64,000 bases of DNA from contig NZ_CP139559.1 of NCBI RefSeq assembly GCF_034263275.1, positions 5,332,001-5,396,000 of the forward strand, read 5' to 3'. This document shows positions 35,010 to 44,236 of this stretch, piece by piece. Positions within the stretch are counted from its first letter, which is position 1. Every line of letters begins with the position of its first letter. This DNA is from Mucilaginibacter sp. cycad4. Lineage in GTDB: Bacteria; Bacteroidota; Bacteroidia; Sphingobacteriales; Sphingobacteriaceae. The notes under the pieces are model-generated. The model was not told where the DNA came from. It saw only the letters and a list, made by a program, of their open reading frames with translations, and ran no database searches. Position numbers and translations under genes: made by a program.

Positions 35010-35107
35010 GTCATGCTGAACTTGTTTCAGCACCCTACCTGCTAAGTATCAGCCCTATAAGCAAAGCGGACCTGCCAAATGGGGTCCCGAAACGAGTTCG
35101 GGATGAT
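35010..35107. repeat. REP-like palindrome, GTCATGYTGAAC family, copy 3
   Basis: The left arm is GTCATGCTGAACTTGTTTCA; the right arm is GAAACGAGTTCGGGATGAT, with several changes. It lies 15 bases from copy 2 in tandem. Confidence 0.8.
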
Positions 35108-35124
35108 GGGTATTTTGTATCTGA

Positions 35125-36156
35125 TCAAAAATCCACATAAACCAACCTGCAAACCTGCTTACTGCTCCGGTTGGCATCGGTAACTATCAATGCGCCTTTT
35201 TTAAACAGGGCTATACCTTCCCAATTATTTTTAATGCCGTCAAATGAGCGTATGTATTTCCACTGTTTACTTTTGTGGCTATCCAGCATCACAATAGCAG
35301 CGTAAGGGTTGTTATGCAGATAGTTGGGATCAGTGCTCAGCTTATTCCCAAGTTCAGGAATAAGTTTGCCTATGGCATCTTCTGGCTTTTTCACCCAATC
35401 ATTATTTAAATAAGCGTCGTAATCGCCGTTCCAAAAATAGTTTATACCGTATATTTTCCCCTCTGCGGCAGCAGCAATGTCTGTGATCCTGAAATACAGG
35501 AACGGAGTTTTAATTTGCTCAGGCGCTTTGCTGAACGAGGTATCTATTAAATACCCGCAGCCACCTTTAGGCATGGCATTAAACTCATAATAAGCCAGCA
35601 ATTTGTTTTCGTTAGGCAGATAAGTAACGCTTTCAAACCCGGCATTGCTGATGGATGGATATCTCCGCAAGGAAATAAAATGCTCCGGATCGATTACCAC
35701 CTCCCCCCTAACGGTGTCCAGTTTCCCTTTCAACACAAAACAGTACGGGTATTTATCATCAGTTTCAATAGAAAGGAATACAGTATTATTAGCAATACTG
35801 ATAGCTTCAAAACCTTCATAGTTTGCCTTAACAGAATCGGGTAATAAATTAAGCCCTTTTACACTGACGGTTTTATATGTTGATAATGCTGTATCTTGTC
35901 CGTCAACAACCCGGCTGATACTATCCGCAAGGATACTGTACAGGTTAAATGCACCATCAAGTTTAGTTTCCTTGTGATCCCCGTATTGAGGCTCAAGATA
36001 AAGGCGGTTCCCATACATGGTCATGCCCGAAAACTCCTCATTTACCCCGTTTATAGCCTGGGGCAGGGGGATGTTTTTATAGATATTTTGAGCTTTGGTA
36101 ACCATTGCCGAAAGGATGATTATAACCAATGTAAATAACAAACTACTCTTTTTCAT
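35125..36156 (-). CDS. Secreted beta-propeller-like protein (phytase/esterase-like type)
   Basis: About 343 residues from MKKSSLLFTLVI, which begins a signal peptide (IIILSAMVTKAQ). The upstream Met at 36210 would place 18 unneeded residues before it. The body has repeated strand pairs resembling a beta-propeller: EEFSGMTMYGNRLYLEPQYG, YEGFEAISIANNTVFLSIET, NAGFESVTYLPNENKLLAYY, NNWEGIALFKKGALIVTDAN. Spaced Glu-Gly-x-Ala motifs of this kind occur in the esterase-like-activity-of-phytase family. The enzymatic role is not established. The gene is monocistronic. Confidence 0.65.
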   Translation of the reverse strand: MKKSSLLFTLVIIILSAMVTKAQNIYKNIPLPQAINGVNEEFSGMTMYGNRLYLEPQYGDHKETKLDGAFNLYSILADSISRVVDGQDTALSTYKTVSVKGLNLLPDSVKANYEGFEAISIANNTVFLSIETDDKYPYCFVLKGKLDTVRGEVVIDPEHFISLRRYPSISNAGFESVTYLPNENKLLAYYEFNAMPKGGCGYLIDTSFSKAPEQIKTPFLYFRITDIAAAAEGKIYGINYFWNGDYDAYLNNDWVKKPEDAIGKLIPELGNKLSTDPNYLHNNPYAAIVMLDSHKSKQWKYIRSFDGIKNNWEGIALFKKGALIVTDANRSSKQVCRLVYVDF

Positions 36157-36278
36157 ATCGCCTGGGATAATGTTGATTAAAAGTAGGTAATAAAAGCCTG
36201 AAAATTCCACCTTGCACTCATTTGTAACGGGCGCTTAATATGGTTTCGCGATTACATCACCATTTGTGTTACAAACGC

Positions 36279-36326
36279 AAACCCAGGTTACCACTCGCTG
36301 CAAACGAGCGCGAGGAGCCCGGGTTT
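36279..36326. repeat. GC-rich palindrome in the 420-bp gap before moxR
   Basis: AAACCC and GGGTTT flank an inner hairpin, CTCGC with GAGCG. Nothing else is evident in 36157-36540 except AT-rich DNA with repeated TTTAACA words. Confidence 0.45.
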
Positions 36327-36546
36327 CTAAGAACTCGACACCACAATTCAATAAAACCCCTTTTAACACGTTATATAATACCAAAGCGGCTAAATAGTGT
36401 ATATTGGGACTTAACAGGGCCGGATTTAACAATTATCACCAAACATTTTGAGTGTTAAACAGATATATCAACCGGGATATACGACAATTTAACACTTTTT
36501 AACATTTATGCATGGATTTTAGTTGGCGAAAAATTGAGCGGGTGTT

Positions 36547-36554
36547 TAAGTTTG
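36547..36554 (+). promoter_or_regulatory. Candidate -7 box for the moxR-bat operon
   Basis: TAAGTTTG matches TAnnTTTG, 22 bases before the moxR ATG. A TTG lies 21 bp upstream (36523-36525), a little far from the ideal spacing. Confidence 0.4.
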
Positions 36555-36576
36555 CCTACCGAAACGAAAAAAATTA

Positions 36577-37632
36577 ATGGAAGAACAAAATAGCTATACA
36601 GGAAATGTTTCATCAGCAGCTCCGGCAGCTCCAACATCGTATTCAACCGATATCAGGGCGCTGAATGAAATGATACAAAGGGAAAGCGCGTTTATTGATC
36701 TGCTGATCATGGAGATGGATAAAGTGATCGTTGGTCAGCGTTATATGGTTGAGCGCTTGCTGATCGGTTTACTGGCCAATGGGCACATTTTATTGGAAGG
36801 TGTACCGGGCCTGGCCAAAACACTGGCCATTAATACGCTGTCAAGAGCTATCCAGGCTGATTTTAGCCGGATCCAGTTCACCCCGGATTTGCTCCCTGCC
36901 GACGTATTGGGTACCATGATCTACAATCAAAAAAAGGAAGAGTTTATTGTGCGCAAAGGCCCTATCTTCTCTAACTTTGTTTTGGCCGATGAGATCAACC
37001 GTGCGCCAGCCAAAGTGCAAAGCGCGCTGCTTGAAGCCATGCAGGAGCGCCAGGTAACCATTGGCGATACTACTTACAAATTACCCGATCCGTTCCTGGT
37101 ACTGGCAACCCAAAACCCTATTGAGCAGGAAGGAACCTATCCCCTGCCCGAAGCACAGGTTGACCGTTTTATGCTGAAGGTGGTGATCAAATACCCCAAC
37201 AAAGAGGATGAGAAAAAGATCATGCGCGCTAACATTTCACCGGGCGGCATGGCAAAACCAAACGCCATCATTAAGCCCGAAGAGATCATTAAAGCCCGCC
37301 AGATTGTGCGCGAGGTTTACATGGACGAAAAAATTGAGCAATACATCATTGATATTGTTTTTGCCACCCGCTTTCCCGATCAGTTTAAGCTTGCCAAATA
37401 CAAGCCGCTTATCACATTTGGCGCATCGCCGAGGGCCAGTATCAGTTTGGCACTTGCAGCCAAGGCCTATGCCTTTATCAAACGCCGGGGCTATGTAATC
37501 CCGGAGGATGTACGCGCTGTTTGTCACGATGTGTTAAGGCACCGCGTTGGCTTAAGCTACGAAGCTGAGGCCGAAAACATTACCAGTGAGGATATTATCA
37601 CCGGCATCCTGAACGTGGTTGAGGTACCGTAA
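36577..37632 (+). CDS. MoxR-family AAA+ ATPase
   Basis: An ATPase of 351 residues. Walker A is GHILLEGVPGLAKT (about 69-82) and Walker B is NFVLADEINRAPAK. Sensor 1 is LATQNPIEQEGTYPLPEAQVDRF, and the C-terminal lid has GASPRASISLALAAKAYAF. MoxR proteins act as chaperones that insert cofactors or assemble VWA-domain partners. The gene opens the bat operon, 100 bases before the DUF58 gene, and very probably drives assembly of the BatA and BatB proteins. The first 35 residues are disordered (Ser/Ala/Pro-rich). Confidence 0.95.
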   Translation: MEEQNSYTGNVSSAAPAAPTSYSTDIRALNEMIQRESAFIDLLIMEMDKVIVGQRYMVERLLIGLLANGHILLEGVPGLAKTLAINTLSRAIQADFSRIQFTPDLLPADVLGTMIYNQKKEEFIVRKGPIFSNFVLADEINRAPAKVQSALLEAMQERQVTIGDTTYKLPDPFLVLATQNPIEQEGTYPLPEAQVDRFMLKVVIKYPNKEDEKKIMRANISPGGMAKPNAIIKPEEIIKARQIVREVYMDEKIEQYIIDIVFATRFPDQFKLAKYKPLITFGASPRASISLALAAKAYAFIKRRGYVIPEDVRAVCHDVLRHRVGLSYEAEAENITSEDIITGILNVVEVP

Positions 37633-37634
37633 AC

Positions 37635-37733
37635 CTCACCCCTTGCCCTCTCCAAATGAGAGGGAGATAAAATGTAAAATTGTTAATTAAAAGGCTTTTA
37701 AAGTCCTCCCCCTCGGGGAGGATTTAGGAGGGG
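37635..37733. repeat. Intergenic repeat inside the bat operon
   Basis: It has two parts. One is CTCACCCCTTGCCCTCTCC followed by a partial inverse (GAGAGGG). The other, 37701-37733, holds the palindrome CCTCCCCCTCGGGGAGGAT and the tail TTAGGAGGGG. It ends three bases before the DUF58 ATG, so its AGGAGG lies where a ribosome-binding site would be. No other copy is in this window, but the wording is familiar from other Bacteroidetes intergenic DNA. Confidence 0.6.
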
Positions 37734-37736
37734 TAC

Positions 37737-38618
37737 ATGGCTAAAGACACCAAGGATCTGCTAAAAAAGGTAAGAAAGATAGAGATCAAAACCCGTGGCT
37801 TAAGTAACCACTTATTTTCGGGCGAATATCATTCGGCTTTCAAGGGGCGCGGTATGGCCTTTAGCGAGGTGCGTGAATACCAGGTTGGCGACGAGATCCG
37901 TACCATTGACTGGAACGTGACCGCCCGCTTTAACCACCCTTATGTAAAAGTATTTGACGAGGAGCGCGAACTCACCGTTATGATATTGATGGATGTGAGC
38001 GGGTCTGAAAACTTCGGTACGCAAACCCAGCAAAAGCAGGACCTTGCTACCGAGCTTTGCGCAGTGCTGGCCTTTTCGGCCATCCAAAACAATGACAAGG
38101 TGGGTATCATATTTTTTAGCGATAAGATCGAAAAATTTATTCCGCCCAAAAAAGGCCGCAGCCATATCCTGATGATCATCCGCGAGCTGATCGCTTTTCA
38201 GCCCGAAAACAAAGGCACCAACGTAGCCGAAGCGCTGAAATACTTTACAAGTGTTATCAAAAAGAAATGTACGGCTTTTGTGATCTCTGATTTTATTACC
38301 TCGGAGTTTGAGAACGAGCTCAAGATCGCCAATAAAAAGCATGATATCATTGCCGTAAAGCTGTATGATAAACACGAAGAAGAGTTTCCTAACCTCGGTC
38401 TCATCCCGGTTAAGGACGAAGAAAGCGGGCATATCATGTGGGTAAATACCGGCGATAAAGCTGTGCGCGACGCGTTTAAATGGGACGCCGTGAAACGCAA
38501 CGCCGCCCTGCAGGATGCCTTCCGCCGTTCGGGGGTTGATTACACTACCATTGGCACACATGAATCATACGTTAAACCATTAATGACATTATTTAAAAAG
38601 CGGGAAGGCCGACGTTAA
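37737..38618 (+). CDS. DUF58-domain protein of the bat operon
   Basis: A soluble protein of 293 residues. The DUF58 signature is FKGRGMAFSEVREYQVGDEIRTIDWNVTARFN (about 37-68). A VWA-like domain follows with the metal site DVSGSENFG (about 86-94) and further on FVISDFIT. Such proteins always travel with MoxR ATPases and are thought to be scaffolds or substrates of the chaperone. It lies between moxR and the BatD-like gene, five bases from the latter. Confidence 0.92.
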   Translation: MAKDTKDLLKKVRKIEIKTRGLSNHLFSGEYHSAFKGRGMAFSEVREYQVGDEIRTIDWNVTARFNHPYVKVFDEERELTVMILMDVSGSENFGTQTQQKQDLATELCAVLAFSAIQNNDKVGIIFFSDKIEKFIPPKKGRSHILMIIRELIAFQPENKGTNVAEALKYFTSVIKKKCTAFVISDFITSEFENELKIANKKHDIIAVKLYDKHEEEFPNLGLIPVKDEESGHIMWVNTGDKAVRDAFKWDAVKRNAALQDAFRRSGVDYTTIGTHESYVKPLMTLFKKREGRR

Positions 38619-38623
38619 CACAT

Positions 38624-39595
38624 ATGAACAGGTACATTAAATACACCCTGGCTATGCTGGTTTCCCTTGCGGGCTTTTACCAAACAACCAGGGCACAAAG
38701 TTTCGGCCCCAAAGCCACGCTTAATAAAACATCTATTGTAATTGGCGAACAAACGCTGCTTAATTTAAGCATCCGTTTCCATGCTAAAGACAGCATCGGC
38801 TTTCCAAAACTGGCCGACAGCATAGGCTCCAAAATCAGGATAGTAAGTTTTAAGGCGGATACCGCTTTTGATAAGGGCGATGCATCTATCGAAACTATTA
38901 ACCGGCATTACACCATTACTGCTTTTGACAGCGGCACCTACACCATACCATCATACGCGTTTAAAATGCCGGTCGGCGTTATGCAAACCGACTCTTTGTT
39001 GCTTGATGTTAAAACAGTTGCGGTTGATACCACTAAAGCCTTTTATGATATTAAACAGCCGCTTATAATTAATTACACCTTTTGGGATTGGCTGCGTGAT
39101 AACTGGAAGCTGGTTACAGGTATACTGGCCGGCTTGATTGTTGGTGGCGGGGTAATTTATTACCTGCTTAAACGGCCCAAAAAAGAAGTTGTGGTTGAAG
39201 AGGTTAAGCCCGACATCCCTTTGCATATCCAGGTACTTCAAAAGCTTGATGAGATCAAAAACAAACAGCTTTGGCAGCATGACCAGGTGAAGCAATATTA
39301 TATTGAACTGAGCGATGTGGTGCGTGAATACCTTGAAAAACGGTATAAGATCCAAGCCATGGAGCAAACTTCCGAAGAGATCTTTGCCAGCTTACGGCAC
39401 ATGGATATAGCCAGCGAAGACAGGAACCTGTTGAGGCAATTGCTCGTACTTGCCGATATGGTGAAATTTGCCAAAGAGAAACCTGCAGCCCACGAAAATG
39501 AAAAGAGTATGGAAAACGCGGTTGCTTTTGTGAAAGATACGCAACCTCATACCAGGCCAACGGATGTGAACATGAAGGAGGATCCCGCAAAATGA
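38624..39595 (+). CDS. BatD-like membrane protein of the bat operon
   Basis: A protein of 323 residues. A signal peptide (MLVSLAGFYQTTRAQS) is followed by a periplasmic beta-sandwich (30-130: PKATLNKTSIVIGEQTLLNL, DSGTYTIPSYAFKMPVGV) similar to the N-terminal part of BatD. One membrane helix follows (LVTGILAGLIVGGGVIYYLL), then a cytoplasmic helical tail (LQVLQKLDEIKNKQLWQHDQ, YIELSDVVREYLEKRY). The tail resembles DUF4381-type proteins. Its stop codon overlaps batA (ATGA). It is probably part of the Bat membrane complex. Confidence 0.8.
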   Translation: MNRYIKYTLAMLVSLAGFYQTTRAQSFGPKATLNKTSIVIGEQTLLNLSIRFHAKDSIGFPKLADSIGSKIRIVSFKADTAFDKGDASIETINRHYTITAFDSGTYTIPSYAFKMPVGVMQTDSLLLDVKTVAVDTTKAFYDIKQPLIINYTFWDWLRDNWKLVTGILAGLIVGGGVIYYLLKRPKKEVVVEEVKPDIPLHIQVLQKLDEIKNKQLWQHDQVKQYYIELSDVVREYLEKRYKIQAMEQTSEEIFASLRHMDIASEDRNLLRQLLVLADMVKFAKEKPAAHENEKSMENAVAFVKDTQPHTRPTDVNMKEDPAK

Positions 39596-40596
39596 TTTGG
39601 TTTAAAGGAATAGAATTTGCTCATCCGGGCTTTTTCTGGCTGTTTATCAGCATCCCCCTTATGGTGGGCTGGTACACCTGGAAGCAAAAGCAGCTGCAGG
39701 GCAACCTGGCCATGCCTACCATCAGGGGTTTTGCCATGATCACCAAAAGCATGCTGCCCCGTTTCAGGCATTTGGGTATCATCTTACGTTCACTGGCAAT
39801 GGCCGCGCTTATTATAGCGCTGGCAAGGCCGCAATCGTCATTAAGCTGGCAGGATACCACCACCGAAGGTATCGACATTGTAATTGCTTCGGATATTTCA
39901 GGTAGTATGCTTGCCGAAGACTTTAAGCCCAACAGGCTTGAGGCGGGCAAAAACATAGCCATCGATTTTATCCAGAACCGCCCGAACGACAGGATAGGCC
40001 TGGTAGTTTTCAGTGGTGAAAGCTTTACACAATGTCCGCTTACCATTGATCATTCGGTACTGGTAAACCTTTATGCCGATATCAAAAACGGGATGATTGA
40101 AGATGGTACCGCCATTGGTATGGGCCTGGCCACAGCCGTAAACCGTTTAAAAGATAGTGAGGCCAAAAGTAAAGTAGTGATCCTGCTTACCGATGGTTCA
40201 AACAACTCGGGCTCTATCCCCCCGGTTACCGCTGCTGAAATTGCCAAACAGTTTGGCGTTAGGGTTTATACGGTAGGCATTGGCACCAACGGCTTTGCGC
40301 CGTACCCGGTTCAAACACCAATGGGCATTCAGTACCAGCGCCTGAAGGTTGATATTGATGAAGGTACACTGAGCAAAATTGCCACCATTACCGGCGGTAA
40401 ATACTTCAGGGCAACCAACAACAGCGCTTTGAAGGATATTTACGAACAGATTGACAAACTGGAAAAAGCCAAGATAGATGTTACCCAATACCGCAAAAAA
40501 ACCGAACGCTTTTTGCCGTTCGCTATTATTGCGCTGGCACTTTTATCGTTAGAATTTTTAACAAGAAACACCCTGCTTAAGGGAGCTATAACATAA
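39592..40596 (+). CDS. batA: BatA, VWA-domain membrane protein
   Basis: A protein of 334 residues. Two N-terminal helices flank the segment PLMVGWYTWKQKQL, then comes a VWA domain (90-290) with the metal-binding motif ASDISGSMLAEDFKPNR (DISGS near 100-104), GMGLATAVNRLK and VVILLTDGSNNSG. A C-terminal helix (FLPFAIIALALLSLEFL) anchors it. VWA domains bind proteins through a metal ion; Bat proteins were first linked to oxygen tolerance in Bacteroides. It overlaps the BatD-like gene by four bases and is followed by batB. Confidence 0.93.
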   Translation: MIWFKGIEFAHPGFFWLFISIPLMVGWYTWKQKQLQGNLAMPTIRGFAMITKSMLPRFRHLGIILRSLAMAALIIALARPQSSLSWQDTTTEGIDIVIASDISGSMLAEDFKPNRLEAGKNIAIDFIQNRPNDRIGLVVFSGESFTQCPLTIDHSVLVNLYADIKNGMIEDGTAIGMGLATAVNRLKDSEAKSKVVILLTDGSNNSGSIPPVTAAEIAKQFGVRVYTVGIGTNGFAPYPVQTPMGIQYQRLKVDIDEGTLSKIATITGGKYFRATNNSALKDIYEQIDKLEKAKIDVTQYRKKTERFLPFAIIALALLSLEFLTRNTLLKGAIT

Positions 40597-40600
40597 CAGC

Positions 40601-41641
40601 ATGCTACGTTTTGCAAATACAGAATTTTTATGGGGATTGCTTGCTATTCCGCTGCTGCTCTTTATTTTTTTGAGGGTAAACTGGTGGAAACGTAAAGCCA
40701 TTGCCTCATTGGGCAACAAGGAGGTAGTGATGCAGCTGATGCCCCAGGTTTCTTTTTCGCGCCCCTGGATCAAGTTCATCTTTTTCATTTTAGCATATGT
40801 CCTTGTTATTATTGGCATTGCCGATCCGCAGCTGGGTTCAAAAACCGAAGAGGTAAAACGTAAAGGCGCCGACCTGATGATCCTGCTCGATGTATCAAAC
40901 AGTATGCTGGCGCAGGACCTCGCCCCTAACCGATTAGAAAACGCTAAACGTGCGCTATCTCAATTGATTGATAAACTGCATGATGACCGTATCGGCATTG
41001 TGGTGTTTGCAGGCCAGGCTTATGTACAACTTCCGGTAACTACCGATTATGCAGCAGCCAAACTGTTCCTTAACACCATTAATACCGAAATGGTGCCAAC
41101 ACAGGGTACTGCCATTGGTGCGGCGATTAATTTAGGGATGCAGTCGTTTGATTTTAAGAACGGAACGGGCAAATCCATCATCATTATTACTGATGGCGAA
41201 AACCATGAGGACGATGCTGTATCGGCAGCCAAAGCCGCTTTAGCCAGAAATGTTACGGTGAATGTGGTTGGCGTAGGTTCGGAAGAAGGTGCACCAATCC
41301 CCATTTATCAAAACGGCAAACAAACCGGTTTCCATAATGATAGTACCGGCCACCCCGTGGTGAGCAAGCTGAATGAGCAAATGGGCAAGGAGATTGCTGA
41401 AGCAGGAAATGGTGTTTATGTGCGCGCAAATAATGCCAACAGTGGTCTTAACATTGTGATGGACCAGATAGCCAAAGTGCAGCGCAAAATGACCGACACC
41501 AAACAGTTTAAAGATTTTGAAGACAGGTTCCAGTTTTTCCTGGCCATTGCCTTTGTACTGTTACTGGCCGAGTTCTTTATCTCTATCCGTAAAAACATGC
41601 GCCTGAGCAAGATCAAATTATTTGAAGTAAAAAACACATGA
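40601..41641 (+). CDS. batB: BatB, VWA-domain membrane protein
   Basis: A protein of 346 residues, a paralogue of BatA. Two N-terminal helices (LLAIPLLLFIFLRV, FIFFILAYVLVIIGIA) lead into a VWA domain with LLDVSNSMLAQDLAPNRLEN. Asp and two Ser are retained, so the metal site is intact. IIIITDGENHEDD follows, and a C-terminal helix (FFLAIAFVLLLAEFF) ends the protein. It overlaps batC by four bases. It is thought to act with BatA at the inner membrane. Confidence 0.93.
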   Translation: MLRFANTEFLWGLLAIPLLLFIFLRVNWWKRKAIASLGNKEVVMQLMPQVSFSRPWIKFIFFILAYVLVIIGIADPQLGSKTEEVKRKGADLMILLDVSNSMLAQDLAPNRLENAKRALSQLIDKLHDDRIGIVVFAGQAYVQLPVTTDYAAAKLFLNTINTEMVPTQGTAIGAAINLGMQSFDFKNGTGKSIIIITDGENHEDDAVSAAKAALARNVTVNVVGVGSEEGAPIPIYQNGKQTGFHNDSTGHPVVSKLNEQMGKEIAEAGNGVYVRANNANSGLNIVMDQIAKVQRKMTDTKQFKDFEDRFQFFLAIAFVLLLAEFFISIRKNMRLSKIKLFEVKNT

Positions 41642-42393
41642 AGCAATATATCATAGCTATTTTATTAGTGCTGCAGGCTTCATTTCTTTTTGCCCAGCAG
41701 GAAAGAAAATACCTGAGGCAGGGTGACGAACTCTATCAGCAAAAAAAGTATAAAGAAGCTGAAGCAGCATACCGCCTGGCCATGAGCAAAAAGGCCAAAA
41801 CCCTTGAGGGTAATTTTAACCTTGGCGACGCCATGTTTAAGCAGAAGAAATATGACGATGCAGCCGCGCAGTTCAATAAGCTGGCAACGGCATCCATTGA
41901 TAAAAATGTGAAGGCAGGTGCCTATCATAATATCGGCAACTCTTTTCTGACCCAAAAAAAATACCAGGAAAGTATCGATGCCTATAAAAAAGCACTTGTT
42001 AATAATCCAAAAGATGAGGAAACCCGGTATAACCTTGCTTATGCCCAAAAAATGCTAAAAAACCAACAGGACAAGAATAAAGGCGGCGGGGGCAACAAGA
42101 ATAATAAGGACAAGGACAAAAACAAGGATAAGAATAAAGATAACAAAGACAATAAGGACAAGGATAAAGACAAAAAAGACCAGGATAAAAATAAGCAGGA
42201 CCAGGACAAGAAGGATCAGGATAAGCAAAACCAGGATCAGAAAAATCAACAAGGACAGCAGCCAAACCAGTTGTCAAAAGATGATGCCCAGCGGATGCTT
42301 GATGCCCTCAACAATGATGAAAAGCAAACCCAGGATAAGCTCAAGAATAAAAAATTAAAGGGCGCTAAAGTTCCCATTTCAAAAGATTGGTAA
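41638..42393 (+). CDS. batC: BatC, TPR protein with a charged Lys/Asp tail
   Basis: A protein of 251 residues. A signal peptide (ILLVLQASFLFAQ) leads to about three TPR units (KYLRQGDELYQQKKYKEAEA, NFNLGDAMFKQKKYDDAAA, YHNIGNSFLTQKKYQESIDA). A low-complexity stretch of Lys, Asp, Asn and Gln follows (about 145-205). The tail carries repeated DK and DQ pairs and should be disordered. TPRs serve protein binding in the periplasm, probably to BatA or BatB. It overlaps batB by four bases and precedes batD by 24. Confidence 0.9.
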   Translation: MKQYIIAILLVLQASFLFAQQERKYLRQGDELYQQKKYKEAEAAYRLAMSKKAKTLEGNFNLGDAMFKQKKYDDAAAQFNKLATASIDKNVKAGAYHNIGNSFLTQKKYQESIDAYKKALVNNPKDEETRYNLAYAQKMLKNQQDKNKGGGGNKNNKDKDKNKDKNKDNKDNKDKDKDKKDQDKNKQDQDKKDQDKQNQDQKNQQGQQPNQLSKDDAQRMLDALNNDEKQTQDKLKNKKLKGAKVPISKDW

Positions 42394-42417
42394 ATCTTTG
42401 TTGTTTTGTAGATACTA

Positions 42418-44235
42418 ATGAAAATTAAACTTTCCATATTAACGCTGCTGCTGTGTTGCTCAAGCCTGGTTTTTGCGCAGGTGAAGTTTACGGCATCGGT
42501 AAATAAAACCACCATAGGCACGGGCGAAGTTCTTGAAGTCACTTTTTCCATCAATGCCAATGGCGATCGTTTTGCGCCGCCTGCTTTTGGCGGCTTCCAG
42601 GTAGTTGGCGGGCCTAATGTGTCCAACAGCGTATCCATGATCAACGGGGTCACTTCGGCAAGCATAGCATACGGATATGATCTTGTACCAACCAAAGAAG
42701 GCGAAATAACCATCGGCCCGGCCACTATCGTATCAGGCGGACGGCCCTACAGCACTACTCCAATTAAAATTAAAGTGGTAAAAGGTCAGGGCGGGCAGGC
42801 CAGCCAACAGGCTCAGCAGCAAAGCAGCAATGGCCCGGACAGCCGCAACATTCAGAGGGGACGTGTAAGCGACATTTCTAAATCATTGTTTTTACGTGCC
42901 GAGGTTGATAAAACAACAGCTTATCTCGGTCAGCAGATCACGATGAACCTGCGCCTTTACACCCGGGTTAACATCGCCAATGGCGAACCTGAAAAAATCC
43001 CTGATCTTAATGGTTTTTACAGCCAGGAAATTAAAAGCACTAACCCAAACGCCCAGTGGCGTACCGAAATCTTAAACGGCGTGCGGTACAACGTGACCGA
43101 CATTAAACAAACTATCCTGTTCCCCGAGCATGAGGGCAATATCACCATAGAGCCTGCCATTATGAACTTTATAGTGAGGCAGCAGGCCGCTTCAACCTCA
43201 GGTGACCCATTCGACGCATTTTTTGGCGGATACGAGGATGTGAAGTATAAGGTAAAAAGTACACCGGTTGTTATCCACGTAAAACCATTACCGCTGGCCG
43301 GCAAACCTGCCGAGTTTACCGGCGCTGTGGGCAAGTTTAACATTGAGGCCTCGCTTGATAAAAATGACGTTAAGGCAAACGATGCTATCAATTACACAAT
43401 AAAGGTAAGCGGTACAGGCAACCTGAAGTTGTTGAAACCGATAAACCCTACCTTCCCGGCCGATTTTGAGAAATATGAACCCAAGATCACCGATACCATT
43501 ACTGAAAACGCCGGCGGCTCATCAGGTAACAGAAAATACACCTACCTGTTAATCCCAAGGCACCAGGGCGATTTTACTATCGACCCTGTTAAGTTCGCAT
43601 ATTTTAACCCCGCTACAGGCAGGTACGTTTCATTAAGCACCCCGGCATTCCATGTTAAGGTTGCCAAAGGCACCGGAGACGGCAGTAATGTTACCGCCTT
43701 TTCAAACGCAGGCAAGCAGGATGTTAAAGTACTGAGCAACGATATCCGCTATATAAAAACAGGTACCGAATTAAACGAAGCAGGCAGCGATTTTTACGGA
43801 TCGGGGCTGTATTATTTCCTGCTGATCTTCGGTCCGGCAGGTTTCTTAGGTGCTTTAGTTTACGGTAAGTGGCGCGATAAAAACAATGCCGACGTGGTAG
43901 GCTTAAAAAGCCGCAAGGCTGGTAAAATAGCCGCTAAACACCTGGCCAGCGCTAAACAACAGTTAAATAATAAAAAAGCCTTTTACGAAAACCTGTTCCG
44001 TGGTTTATATGGCTATTTAAGTGATAAGCTCAATATCCCTTACTCAGATCTTAACCGTGAAAAGATAGCATCAGAACTAAAAGCCCGCTCGCTTGATGAA
44101 AGTCTCATTAACGAGATGCTTGATACCCTCGACCTTTGCGAAATGGCACGTTATGCCCCGGTATCCGGCATTACCGAACAGCAGGTGCTTGATAAGGCAC
44201 AAAACATGATCAATAACATTGAAAATAAAATATAA
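42418..44235 (+). CDS. batD: BatD, periplasmic beta-sandwich protein
   Basis: A protein of 605 residues. A signal peptide (ILTLLLCCSSLVFAQ) leads to three repeated Ig-like domains: VKFTASVNKTTIGTGEVLEV, LRAEVDKTTAYLGQQITMNL, EASLDKNDVKANDAINYTIK. A membrane helix near 470 (YYFLLIFGPAGFLGALVY) is followed by a cytoplasmic helical tail. The Ig repeats suggest a stalk that binds partners. The stop codon is one base before the batE ATG. Confidence 0.92.
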   Translation: MKIKLSILTLLLCCSSLVFAQVKFTASVNKTTIGTGEVLEVTFSINANGDRFAPPAFGGFQVVGGPNVSNSVSMINGVTSASIAYGYDLVPTKEGEITIGPATIVSGGRPYSTTPIKIKVVKGQGGQASQQAQQQSSNGPDSRNIQRGRVSDISKSLFLRAEVDKTTAYLGQQITMNLRLYTRVNIANGEPEKIPDLNGFYSQEIKSTNPNAQWRTEILNGVRYNVTDIKQTILFPEHEGNITIEPAIMNFIVRQQAASTSGDPFDAFFGGYEDVKYKVKSTPVVIHVKPLPLAGKPAEFTGAVGKFNIEASLDKNDVKANDAINYTIKVSGTGNLKLLKPINPTFPADFEKYEPKITDTITENAGGSSGNRKYTYLLIPRHQGDFTIDPVKFAYFNPATGRYVSLSTPAFHVKVAKGTGDGSNVTAFSNAGKQDVKVLSNDIRYIKTGTELNEAGSDFYGSGLYYFLLIFGPAGFLGALVYGKWRDKNNADVVGLKSRKAGKIAAKHLASAKQQLNNKKAFYENLFRGLYGYLSDKLNIPYSDLNREKIASELKARSLDESLINEMLDTLDLCEMARYAPVSGITEQQVLDKAQNMINNIENKI

Positions 44236-44236
44236 C

